Positions 27,585 through 36,085 of a DNA stretch of 64,000 bases are shown piece after piece. The number at the start of each line of letters is the position of its first letter. Positions within the stretch are counted from its first letter, which is position 1. The notes beneath the pieces were generated by a model that was not told where the DNA came from, made no database searches, and was given only the letters and a program-made list of their open reading frames with translations. Made by a program: the position numbers and the translations under genes. This DNA comes from Chryseobacterium ureilyticum (lineage in GTDB: Bacteria > Bacteroidota > Bacteroidia > Flavobacteriales > Weeksellaceae). The stretch spans positions 310,001-374,000 of the forward strand of contig NZ_FTOL01000004.1 in the NCBI RefSeq assembly GCF_900156735.1. Reading direction: 5' to 3'.

Positions 27585-28491
27585 ATATTTAGTGGTTAGT
27601 ATGTTCTTATTTGCAGTAAGTTGTAAAAAAGAAACTCCTAAAACGATAACGAATAACGTTAAATCTGATACATCAAAAGTCCCCCAAAAAGAAAATACTT
27701 CTTCATTTGATAAGATTAATGGTTTTGTTAAAGAGTCTTTTGTTATAAGTTGTGGCTCAGGCTGTGCTATTAGTTATTCACCTGAAAGCATAAAGCAAAT
27801 TAATAATACAATAGATGTAACATTTAATGTTAAAATGTATGAAGATGAAAAAATAACCGATACTTACGATGAAGCATACATTTTTTCATATAATGATTTA
27901 GGCAAATTAGATAAAATTATAAAAAAGGGTGAAAGTGAAGATTTTTTAGGGACCCTTATGCCAGATGCTCAACGATCGTTTTTAGATTTTGGTAATAATT
28001 TAACGGCTAATAAAGGTATTATATTCTCGAAAGGTAAGAAACAAAACAATTCATCTGATGAAAAGGAATATAGAATATGTAAATTACCTTTTAACTTTGA
28101 TGATTTTTACAATATTTGTTATGATAATTCTGAAAAATGTTCAGAAAGATATCCTTCATATACTTTTCCAAAAAATAAAGATATTCTTGACTATTATAGT
28201 ATTGATAGATCTCCAACAAGTTTTTTTTTATTACCTAAACTCAATAATATTCAGCCAATAATTTGTGCATATACAGATTCTGATATTGAAGGATATGAAT
28301 TGATAACTGCAGAAAAAGGGAAGTTAATTTCTTCTTTAAAAATAGCAAAAATGGATGGTGAAAGTATTCAAGATTTTAATATAACAAAAGAATATCTTAT
28401 CATATTATATAAAGCAAAGAATGCAGATGATTCTAAAAAAGAAATAGGAAGGTATAAAATATCAGATAATGGGAATATTATAAAACTATAG
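27571..28491 (+). CDS. Lipoprotein, candidate immunity protein (copy 1)
   Basis: The 306-residue lipoprotein has the signal MIINKYLVVSMFLFAVSC. Its start codon lies inside the effector gene, overlapping it by 14 bases, so the two are translationally coupled. The mature part contains FVISCGSGCAISY followed by a beta-rich stretch (VTFNVKMYEDEKITDTYDEAYIFSY); both are shared with the next gene. A membrane-anchored periplasmic protein encoded immediately after a wall-hydrolase effector is where immunity proteins are usually found. The family is not known to me, and an immunity role is an inference. Base composition is clearly more AT-rich than the front of the effector gene. Confidence 0.7.
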   Translation: MIINKYLVVSMFLFAVSCKKETPKTITNNVKSDTSKVPQKENTSSFDKINGFVKESFVISCGSGCAISYSPESIKQINNTIDVTFNVKMYEDEKITDTYDEAYIFSYNDLGKLDKIIKKGESEDFLGTLMPDAQRSFLDFGNNLTANKGIIFSKGKKQNNSSDEKEYRICKLPFNFDDFYNICYDNSEKCSERYPSYTFPKNKDILDYYSIDRSPTSFFLLPKLNNIQPIICAYTDSDIEGYELITAEKGKLISSLKIAKMDGESIQDFNITKEYLIILYKAKNADDSKKEIGRYKISDNGNIIKL

Positions 28492-28552
28492 AATATCAAT
28501 AATTAAGATAGATCTTTAAGAATTATGCCGCTCCTTATATTATTTCCAAAAA

Positions 28553-29449
28553 ATGCAAACAAATAGAATCATTTTTTTAAACATCCTTATAGTACTATTG
28601 ATAGGATGTAAAAAAGAAACAAATGCACAAAATAGGGATATCCTAGATACAGTCAAAACTAAAAAAAATGAGGTAACTAAAACGAATTATTTAGAGAGTC
28701 TTCAATACAAATCGTTTGTCGTGAGTTGTGGTGGAGGTTGTGCAATGACTTATATAGCAAATAATGTCGAAAAAGATAATTCTGTTTTTAAAGTGAAATT
28801 TACGGTTGAAATGTACACTAATGAACAGTTATCAGACACTTATAATGAAACCTACTTATTTTTCTATGATCAGACAGGTAAAATCTGTAAGATCATATTA
28901 GAAGGCACAAAAAATAATGCTTTAGAAACTCTACCTAGTGGAGCTCGTAGATCATTTATAGAATTCAGCCAAAATTTAATTAAAGTGACTTCACCAGATA
29001 ATCAAAATAAGTCAGAAGAAAATAAATTTATTGTGGAAAAAAATCCCAAAAAAGTAAATTTACCATTTAGTTTTTATGACTATTTTAATAATGATTATTC
29101 TGAAAGCAAATATCCAAATTATGAACTCAAACCCTTTTTAATAGATTTTTTGAAGAACAATAGTTATGATACAGAAACATATAAAGGTCTTGTGATATAT
29201 TCCGATGAAAATTTTTTGTACCTACTTATTTCAATACTTAGGGGTGATTCAGAATATTTTGTCTTAGTAACAACAAAAAATAATGTAATTATTGATTACA
29301 AAGAGATAGGTTTAATAGGTGACGAAAACCCAGTTACTTTTAAAATATTACCAAATTTTATTATTGAAAGATATAATGGTAATGGCCCTAACCTCAATGC
29401 TTTTGAAAAATTTAAAATTAATGAAGCAGGTAAAATAATCAAAGAATAA
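28553..29449 (+). CDS. Lipoprotein, paralogue of the preceding gene (copy 2)
   Basis: The 298-residue lipoprotein has a signal ending LIVLLIGC. It parallels copy 1: both have CKKET after the lipid Cys, V(I/V)SCG(S/G)GCA(I/M)(S/T)Y near residue 60, and a D-T-Y-(D/N)-E segment. Identity is moderate and concentrated in the N-terminal half, so this is an old tandem duplication or two related cassettes. It lies 61 bases after copy 1. Function unknown; a second immunity protein with different specificity is possible. Confidence 0.7.
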   Translation: MQTNRIIFLNILIVLLIGCKKETNAQNRDILDTVKTKKNEVTKTNYLESLQYKSFVVSCGGGCAMTYIANNVEKDNSVFKVKFTVEMYTNEQLSDTYNETYLFFYDQTGKICKIILEGTKNNALETLPSGARRSFIEFSQNLIKVTSPDNQNKSEENKFIVEKNPKKVNLPFSFYDYFNNDYSESKYPNYELKPFLIDFLKNNSYDTETYKGLVIYSDENFLYLLISILRGDSEYFVLVTTKNNVIIDYKEIGLIGDENPVTFKILPNFIIERYNGNGPNLNAFEKFKINEAGKIIKE

Positions 29450-29468
29450 ACGTTCTTTTAATTTTTTA

Positions 29469-29519
29469 GTAAAAACTAAAGAAGGATATATTCATAAAAG
29501 CAGGATAAAATCAAAATAA
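29469..29519 (+). pseudogene. Remnant resembling the tail of an SH3-type domain
   Basis: A 16-codon open stretch ending at 29517-29519 reads VKTKEGYIHKSRIKSK, like the last strand of bacterial SH3 domains (GYIH-S-R-I). There is no start or upstream domain. It overlaps no gene and sits in the debris zone after the lipoproteins. The evidence is short and weak. Confidence 0.3.
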
Positions 29520-29778
29520 TGTATCCTAAATGAACAACATCGAAAATTACTAAACTCTCTAATGGTTCAAGCGGAATTATTTCTAAAAGAAAACGATGAG
29601 TTTGCTCCGTTTGGTACATACATTGGAGCTTATTCTGAAACAACCGATTCAAACGAAATGTAATGATCTACTAATACAGGGAGTAAGAGAAGATCTAAAA
29701 GACGAAGATATCTAAGCAACAGCTATCCTACACAATGGTTCATGTTCAATATTATTAACAAAGTATTTCTTTCTTTAA
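29520..29778 (+). pseudogene. Broken gene, one frameshift and one internal stop
   Basis: Frame A (from 29520, ending at the stop 29661-29663) reads as ordinary protein: NEQHRKLLNSLMVQAELFL, then KENDEFAPFGTYI. Past that stop, the +1 frame (cta at 29668) continues naturally as NDLLIQGVREDLKDEDI, meets a TAA at 29713-29715, and continues as ATAILHNGSCSILLTKY to 29778. The pieces join into one plausible soluble protein. The sequence resembles small proteins often found near polymorphic toxins, with a FxPFG segment, but I cannot name the family. The only ATG-initiated piece (29562) has 33 codons. Confidence 0.55.
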
Positions 29779-29840
29779 AATGAAAGAAAATATAAAAATT
29801 AGGAAGCAACATAAGTTTAAATTGTGATAACCGGAAATAA

Positions 29841-29866
29841 AAAAGCCTTTCTTTCGAAAGGCTTTT
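29841..29866 (-). terminator. Terminator after secDF
   Basis: Perfect 11-base arms 29841-29851 (AAAAGCCTTTC) and 29856-29866 with a four-base loop. The A-rich flank at the left becomes a U-tract on the minus-strand transcript. Confidence 0.8.
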
Positions 29867-29887
29867 ACTAATTTATTGTAGTTTGTA

Positions 29888-32782
29888 TTACTTTGAAGCA
29901 AGCACTTCTTTCTCGGAAGTTGTTTTTCCATGTACATCTTCTTCTTTTCCTTTCTTAAGGAAGTCATAGGCGATTGCCGATGCAATAAAGATAGATGAGT
30001 AAGTACCAAATCCAATACCGATTAACAGAGCAAACATGAATCCTCTCAGGTTATCACCACCAAAGATGAAAATCGCAAGGATTACCAAAAGCGTAGTGAA
30101 TGAAGTGTTGAATGTTCTACCCAACGTACTTGAAATAGAATCATCAAATAATCCAGCTAATGTTATTGATTTCTTCTCTCTCAGATATTCTCTAATTCTG
30201 TCGAAGATAATTACCGTATCGTTGATTGAGTACCCTAATACCGTAAGGATCGCAGCAATGAAATCCTGGTTGATCTCCATGTTGAACGGCATATATTTGT
30301 GAAGTAATGAATACGTCCCTAAAATGATAACCGCATCGTGGAATAATGCTGCCACAGCACCTAACGAGAACTGCCATTTTCTAAATCTGAATAAGATATA
30401 GATAAAGATACCAGCCAATGCAGCAACAACTGCAAGAATACCGTGTGTCTGAATATCATCAGCTACCGTAGGTCCTACTTTTTCAGATGAAATGATACCC
30501 GCGTGATCTTTGTCTGCAGATTTGAAATCATTTAAAGTAATAGTAGAAGGAAGATCTCCTTTTAATCCTTCAAATAACTTCTGTTCAATTGTCTGGTCAG
30601 CTTTTAAAGATTCATCCTCAATAAGGTAATCTGTAGATATTTTCAACTGCTTAGAGTTTCCGAAAGTCTTAGCCTCTACAGAAGAGTTTTTACCATCTTC
30701 TGTTTTGAATAGTTTTACTAATTTTTCTTCAACATCATTAGCATTTACTTCTTTATCAAATCTTACAACATAGTTTCTACCCCCTGTAAAGTCGATACCA
30801 TATTTGAATCCGTGTGTAAACATAGACACCAAGCAGATTACTGTTAATACAGCAGAAACGATATAAGCGTACTTTCTCTTTCCAATGAAATCGATCCACG
30901 TATTTCTGAATAGGTTTTTTGTAGGAGGAGTCCACACAGAAAGTTGTTTACCTTTGTTCAGTCTGCTGAAGATCATTACTCTTGATAATAATACAGAAGT
31001 GAACAATGTCATGATAATACCGATCATCAATGTCAATGCAAAACCTTTAATAGGTCCTGTTCCGAAGAAGAACAATACAACTGCAGTTAATAACGTAGTT
31101 GAGTGACCATCAATAATTGCACTTAATGCATGTTTGAAACCATCCTTATAAGCTTCTAAGATACTCTTACCCGCAAATAATTCTTCTTTCGTTCTTTCGT
31201 AGATGATTACGTTTGTATCTACTGCCATCGCCATCGTCAATACGATACCTGCGATACCAGGAAGCGTTAACGTAAAGTCTCCGGAATCCATAATTCCGAA
31301 AATATAGAATAAGTTGATTATCATTGCGATTACAGCGTAAACCCCTGCACCACCATAATAGAAAATGATATAAACAATGATAATTAAGAATGCAATAGCA
31401 AATGAAATCATACCTGCGTTGATAGATTCCTGTCCTAATGACGGACCTACCTGAGTAGCCTGAACTACTTTTGCACCTGCAGGTAATTTACCCGCTCCTA
31501 ATACGTCTACTAATTCTTTAGCTTCTTCCTGAGAGAAGTTACCAGAGATTTGAGTTCTTCCGTTAGGAATAGCACCTACAACGTTTGGCGCAGTATAAAC
31601 TCTGTTATCAAGAGTTACAGCAACTGGTTTACCAACGTTTTTCTCAGTTAAAGTTTTCCATTCTTTTGCTCCTTTAGAATCCATCTGCATATCTACCACT
31701 ACTCTTCCAAGTTCGTCGTAGCTGATGTTAGCTGTTTCTACAGCACCGTCTACCGGAGCTTTTTGGTTAATGTTACTTCTGATCGCATACAATACTAAAT
31801 CATCAGGACTTGTAGCTTCAGGTTTGTAACCCCACATGAACTGTGTATATTTAATGTTTGCAGGACGTGAAGCAATCCCCACTTTGCTGTTTAAAATCTT
31901 GTTTACAGCAGCAGTATCAGATAGTTTTACACTTGCAACACCATTCGTTCTTAATTTGTCAAGCTGTAAAAGGTTCATGAAGTTCACATTCTTTGCAACT
32001 CCCATAGAATCTCCTTTCGCAGCAACCATAGTTGTCAATGTTTGGAAATAAGGTGCAATTTCAGGTATTTGCTGTACTTCCCAGAACTGAAGTTTTGCAG
32101 AAGTCTGAAGCATTTTCTTTACCTTATCGATATCCTTCATACCAGGCATCTCTACAGAAATTCTAGCTGTTCCAGGTACTCTCTGAACGTTTGGCTGGAT
32201 TGCTCCAAGTTTGTCAATTCTCGTTCTGATAACCTCGAAAGCTGTTCCTACAGAAAGATCTACTCTTCTTTTAACAATACTTTTTACCTGCTCATCAGCC
32301 GTGTTGTACTTGATTTCAGATAAATTTGTATTCCCGAAAAGTTCCGGATCTGCAAGCTTAAGGTTCGTTCCTTTTGCTTTGTTTATCGCATCGAACTGAT
32401 CAAAGAAGTTGTCGATGTAAGATTTTGTTGAGTTTTTCTGAACTTCATCAGTCTTGTTCAAAGCCTCAATAAGAACAGGGTTCGTTGAATAATTGGTCAA
32501 ATCATTTACCAAATCTCTCTGGTTGATCTCCAATAGAACATTGATCCCTCCTTTTAAGTCAAGACCAAGTTTCATTTCCTTGTCTTTAGCTTTAGAATAA
32601 TAAAGCTTCGTATACCCAAGATTAAGAGTATCTTCCTTGATGCGTTTGATCTCTTTCTCGTTTCCTTTCGCAGCTTCAATCTGCGATTCAATTTTGCTCG
32701 TGTACCAGGTTGGCAATAGCTCGTTTAAGCAGATCAACCCCAGGACAATAGCAACAATTGTAATAAGTCCTTTTCCTTGCAT
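29888..32782 (-). CDS. secDF: Protein translocase SecDF, fused SecD and SecF
   Basis: The 964-residue fusion uses the proton motive force to pull secreted proteins through the inner membrane after SecA/SecYEG. The SecD half opens with a helix and LGLDLKGGINVLLEI near residue 72, and carries the large periplasmic domain and the first six-helix bundle (AGIVLTMAMAVDTNVIIYER). The SecF half begins near 665 with GIDFTGGRNYVVRF and ends with NDTVIIFDRIRE and the last helices. Twelve membrane helices are expected. Fusion is normal in Bacteroidetes. A perfect -7 box lies 29 bases upstream of the ATG. Confidence 0.96.
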   Translation of the reverse strand: MQGKGLITIVAIVLGLICLNELLPTWYTSKIESQIEAAKGNEKEIKRIKEDTLNLGYTKLYYSKAKDKEMKLGLDLKGGINVLLEINQRDLVNDLTNYSTNPVLIEALNKTDEVQKNSTKSYIDNFFDQFDAINKAKGTNLKLADPELFGNTNLSEIKYNTADEQVKSIVKRRVDLSVGTAFEVIRTRIDKLGAIQPNVQRVPGTARISVEMPGMKDIDKVKKMLQTSAKLQFWEVQQIPEIAPYFQTLTTMVAAKGDSMGVAKNVNFMNLLQLDKLRTNGVASVKLSDTAAVNKILNSKVGIASRPANIKYTQFMWGYKPEATSPDDLVLYAIRSNINQKAPVDGAVETANISYDELGRVVVDMQMDSKGAKEWKTLTEKNVGKPVAVTLDNRVYTAPNVVGAIPNGRTQISGNFSQEEAKELVDVLGAGKLPAGAKVVQATQVGPSLGQESINAGMISFAIAFLIIIVYIIFYYGGAGVYAVIAMIINLFYIFGIMDSGDFTLTLPGIAGIVLTMAMAVDTNVIIYERTKEELFAGKSILEAYKDGFKHALSAIIDGHSTTLLTAVVLFFFGTGPIKGFALTLMIGIIMTLFTSVLLSRVMIFSRLNKGKQLSVWTPPTKNLFRNTWIDFIGKRKYAYIVSAVLTVICLVSMFTHGFKYGIDFTGGRNYVVRFDKEVNANDVEEKLVKLFKTEDGKNSSVEAKTFGNSKQLKISTDYLIEDESLKADQTIEQKLFEGLKGDLPSTITLNDFKSADKDHAGIISSEKVGPTVADDIQTHGILAVVAALAGIFIYILFRFRKWQFSLGAVAALFHDAVIILGTYSLLHKYMPFNMEINQDFIAAILTVLGYSINDTVIIFDRIREYLREKKSITLAGLFDDSISSTLGRTFNTSFTTLLVILAIFIFGGDNLRGFMFALLIGIGFGTYSSIFIASAIAYDFLKKGKEEDVHGKTTSEKEVLASK

Positions 32783-32811
32783 TTTGTTATAACTACGTTA
32801 AATTAAGTCGG

Positions 32812-32819
32812 CAAATATA
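32812..32819 (-). promoter_or_regulatory. -7 promoter box for secDF
   Basis: TATATTTG on the minus strand, a perfect TAnnTTTG, 29 bases upstream of the secDF start codon. Confidence 0.6.
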
Positions 32820-32998
32820 ATGATTTTCTTGTATTTTATGAATTTTTAACAACAGAAATGGTTTATTTTCAGATATATTGGTATTCTGATTTCTATTTAA
32901 GATTTAACAATTTTTTCATCGTATCTTAATGAAGTCTTCAAAATATAATTGGTATAAAATTTTCATACTTATTTCAACACACTAACTATCAAAATATT

Positions 32999-34372
32999 AT
33001 GAAAAAATTACTTTTTACCTTTAGTATTTTTTCTTCTTTAATTGTTAATGCTCAAAGCATTAATTTGGAAGAATTTGTTACCGAACTTACCAACCCGGTT
33101 GAGATTACAAACGCCAATGACAGCCGATTGTTCGTGGTACAGCAAAACGGAATGATAAAAATTATTCAACCCAGCGGAGCTGTCAATCCAGTTAATTTTC
33201 TGAATATTTCAACGAAAATTGTCTATGGCGGAGAAAGAGGTCTTCTCGGACTTGCATTCCACCCACAATACCTGACCAACGGGTATTTTTTTGTATACTA
33301 TAACAACACCGCCGGCAATGTGGTAGTCGCAAGATACACCGTAAGTACTACAGATCCCAACGTGGCTGATCCTGATTCTGAGAAGATCTTATTGAATATC
33401 CCCAAACCTTTCGAAAATCATAATGGAGGAAGCATACATTTCGCACCCGACGGCAAGCTATGGATCATCACCGGAGACGGCGGCAGCGGCGGAGATCCGA
33501 ACAACAATGCTCAAAATAAAAATGTGCTTTTAGGAAAAATGCTGAGAATAGATGTAGATGCCACTACAGATCCTTACAACATTCCGACAGATAACCCATT
33601 TGCAGGATCAACTGTAGACGGTGCAGATGAGGTTTGGGCTTACGGGCTTAGAAACGGATGGAAGTTTTCTTTTGATCTTGATACAGGCAACGCATGGATT
33701 GCTGATGTAGGACAGGGAGCTATAGAAGAAATCAACAAAATGCCTATTTCTCAAGCCGGTCTTAATTACGGCTGGAGATGCTATGAGGGAAACACTGCTT
33801 ATAACACCGCAGGGTGTCCACCACAGTCATCCATGACATTTCCTGTTGCCGTATATGATCATTCAGGTGGAAAATGTTCCATTACCGGAGGCTACGTTTA
33901 CCGAGGCTCTGAATATCCTTCATTACAGGGAAAATACTTTTTTGCAGATTATTGTTCCACACAAATCGGCATCCTGAACTCTGACAATTCTATTGTTTGG
34001 ACGTCTCCTTATACCGGAAACCGTTTTTCTACCTTTGGGCAGGATTCTCAGAAGGAGCTTTACGTAGCAGCCGTTAACAGCGGAAAGATATTTAAGATTA
34101 AAACAATCACCTTAAACACACAGGAAAACCAACATTCACAAAGTCTAAAGATTTATCCTAACCCTGCGAGTAAAGAAATTTTCATTGAAGGAGTAAAGGA
34201 TAAAAAAACAACTTTGGAAATAATCAGTGTTGACGGACGAAAAGTATTAGAAGCCAATCAAATTATCAATGGTAAAAGCATTGATATTTCAAGAATACCG
34301 GCTGGTGTCTATTTTATAAACTTAAAATCCGGTGATCTGAAATCTTACAGCCAGAAAATTGTTATTAAATGA
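32999..34372 (+). CDS. Secreted PQQ-dependent sugar dehydrogenase with T9SS sorting domain
   Basis: The 457-residue protein has a signal peptide (ending IVNAQS), then a six-bladed beta-propeller of the glucose/sorbosone dehydrogenase family: GERGLLGLAFHPQY, ENHNGGSIHFAPDGKLWIITGDGGSGGDP, and GLRNGWKFSFDLDTG. Residues about 380-457 are a type A T9SS sorting domain (LKIYPNPASKEIFI ... GVYFINL). The enzyme is probably exported across the outer membrane and anchored to the cell surface. Which sugar it oxidises, and whether it uses PQQ, cannot be read from sequence. Confidence 0.9.
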   Translation: MKKLLFTFSIFSSLIVNAQSINLEEFVTELTNPVEITNANDSRLFVVQQNGMIKIIQPSGAVNPVNFLNISTKIVYGGERGLLGLAFHPQYLTNGYFFVYYNNTAGNVVVARYTVSTTDPNVADPDSEKILLNIPKPFENHNGGSIHFAPDGKLWIITGDGGSGGDPNNNAQNKNVLLGKMLRIDVDATTDPYNIPTDNPFAGSTVDGADEVWAYGLRNGWKFSFDLDTGNAWIADVGQGAIEEINKMPISQAGLNYGWRCYEGNTAYNTAGCPPQSSMTFPVAVYDHSGGKCSITGGYVYRGSEYPSLQGKYFFADYCSTQIGILNSDNSIVWTSPYTGNRFSTFGQDSQKELYVAAVNSGKIFKIKTITLNTQENQHSQSLKIYPNPASKEIFIEGVKDKKTTLEIISVDGRKVLEANQIINGKSIDISRIPAGVYFINLKSGDLKSYSQKIVIK

Positions 34373-34490
34373 TGCTTGTAAACAAAAATGACAGCCACTA
34401 GATTATAGTTTATGATATTACTTTATTATTTAAACAGGATATGAACAATTATTTTAAGCCTTACCATTAGAAATATCTATTAACGCGTTC

Positions 34491-34514
34491 TTATTCGTGA
34501 ATTAGTGGCAAAAT
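34491..34514. repeat. Copy of a dispersed intergenic repeat
   Basis: TTATTCGTGAATTAGTGGCA (first 20 bases) resembles the reverse complement of 55172-55193, another intergenic spot (TTATTCGTG, ATTCGTGG and GGCAAAA in the same order). It lies just before the hemN terminator. Confidence 0.45.
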
Positions 34515-34516
34515 AA

Positions 34517-34544
34517 AAAAGCGGTTCATTACTGAACCGCTTTT
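34517..34544. terminator. Terminator at the hemN 3' end
   Basis: Perfect 12-base arms 34517-34528 (AAAAGCGGTTCA) and 34533-34544, loop of four. T-rich on the plus side and A-rich on the other, so it can act for both convergent genes. Confidence 0.85.
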
Positions 34545-34547
34545 GTT

Positions 34548-35906
34548 TTATATAGTCATTGAGAAAATCCTGGTTTCAGGTTTATTTCTCATCATTCTCA
34601 GGTCAAAAACCATTGCAACATTTCTGGTGAATGCTCTTCCTGCTTCCGTAATTTTTATTTCTTTGCCGGAAATCTCAACCAGCCCGTCATTTTCCATTTC
34701 TTTCAGCATTTCCAAAGCATTATCAAGTTCTGGGAAAGAGTTATCAATATTAAATGTAGTTTCCAGCTGACACATTAAATTTAAAATATGCCTTCTTACG
34801 ATAAGATCTTCTTCATTCAGAACGTGACCTTTCACTACAGGAATTTTACCTTCTTCTACCATCGTCTGATATTCTTCCACCGTTTTTACATTTTGAGCAA
34901 AAGCATACCATGAATCTGAAATCGCTGACATTCCAAGTCCTACCATCAACTGAGTATTACTTGATGTATACCCCATAAAGTTTCTGTGAAGTTTCTTATG
35001 GATCAATGATTGGTATAAATCATCATGTTCTAAAGAAAAATGGTCCATTCCTACCTCAATATAACCTAAATCCTGAAGTAATTTTTTACCATCTTCATAC
35101 AGTCGTCGTTTTTCTTCTCCACTTGGCAAATCACCTTCATCAAAACCTCTCTGCCCTACTCCTTTCACCCATGGAACGTGTGCATAAGAATAGAACGCCA
35201 GTCTGTCCGGTTTCAGTTCCATTGTTTTTCTGATGGTATTTTCCATCGCTTCCCAGGTCTGATGCGGAAGCCCGAATACTAAATCATGACTGATTCCTCT
35301 GTAGCCGATTTCTTTAGCCCATTCCGTTACATTCTTTACATTCTCAAAAGGCTGAATTCTATTGATAGCTTTCTGCACTTTCGGATCATAATCCTGAACA
35401 CCAAAACTCACTCTTCTGAACCCAAGATCATATAATGTCTGAAGATGCTCCTTTGTTGTATTATTCGGGTGTCCTTCAAAAGAAAACTCAGGGTGTTCTG
35501 CAATATCTACCGTTGTAAAGATCCCTTCCAGTAATGTCTTTAAATTCTCTGGAGAGAAAAACGTTGGAGTACCACCACCAAGATGTAGTTCTTTTAATTT
35601 TGGTTTTTCGTCAAAAAGTTCAAGATAAAGTCTCCATTCTTTCAGTACACTTTCCAAATAAGGTACTTCAACACTATGTTGCTTTGTAATACGTTTATGG
35701 CATGCACAGAATGTACACAATGCCTCGCAGAAAGGCAAATGGATATAAATAGAAATTCCCTCCTCTGCATTACTTTCATTAAAAGACCTGATTACGCTCT
35801 CCTTCCATTTTTCCGGTGTAAAGGTGGAATCATCCCAGTAAGGAACGGTAGGATAAGAAGTGTAACGTGGTCCGGGAATATTATACTTATCTATTAAAGA
35901 GTTCAT
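34548..35906 (-). CDS. hemN: Oxygen-independent coproporphyrinogen III oxidase HemN
   Basis: The 452-residue radical-SAM enzyme decarboxylates coproporphyrinogen III to protoporphyrinogen IX in haem synthesis without oxygen. The [4Fe-4S] motif is Cys60-x3-Cys64-x2-Cys67 (HLPFCEALCTFC), followed by HLGGGTPTFF and the substrate/SAM motifs SFGVQDYD and GLPHQTW. Length matches HemN (about 450). It starts 59 bases downstream of a perfect -7 box. Confidence 0.95.
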   Translation of the reverse strand: MNSLIDKYNIPGPRYTSYPTVPYWDDSTFTPEKWKESVIRSFNESNAEEGISIYIHLPFCEALCTFCACHKRITKQHSVEVPYLESVLKEWRLYLELFDEKPKLKELHLGGGTPTFFSPENLKTLLEGIFTTVDIAEHPEFSFEGHPNNTTKEHLQTLYDLGFRRVSFGVQDYDPKVQKAINRIQPFENVKNVTEWAKEIGYRGISHDLVFGLPHQTWEAMENTIRKTMELKPDRLAFYSYAHVPWVKGVGQRGFDEGDLPSGEEKRRLYEDGKKLLQDLGYIEVGMDHFSLEHDDLYQSLIHKKLHRNFMGYTSSNTQLMVGLGMSAISDSWYAFAQNVKTVEEYQTMVEEGKIPVVKGHVLNEEDLIVRRHILNLMCQLETTFNIDNSFPELDNALEMLKEMENDGLVEISGKEIKITEAGRAFTRNVAMVFDLRMMRNKPETRIFSMTI

Positions 35907-35964
35907 TTTGAAAATTAAAATTTTATAAGGTAGAGGAAATTTAGCATTTTAAAATTCCATCCTA

Positions 35965-35972
35965 CAAAATTA
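35965..35972 (-). promoter_or_regulatory. -7 promoter box for hemN
   Basis: TAATTTTG on the minus strand, a perfect TAnnTTTG, 59 bases upstream of the hemN ATG. Confidence 0.55.
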
Positions 35973-36085
35973 ACCATTAGTTATGAATTTTAGCCTATGA
36001 ATTATATTAGGTTATAGTTTAGAATGAGTCTAAATACACTATTTAAACCTGTTACGATTATAATGATAAATTCTATTCCTTTTAT

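Noticed and set aside
29562..29663. A 33-codon ATG-initiated gene
   Set aside because: The upstream codons continue the same protein and the downstream +1 frame completes it, so this is part of a broken gene.
29755..30015. Minus-strand open frame across the end of secDF
   Set aside because: It overlaps the secDF coding frame and its terminator, and reads as a shadow.
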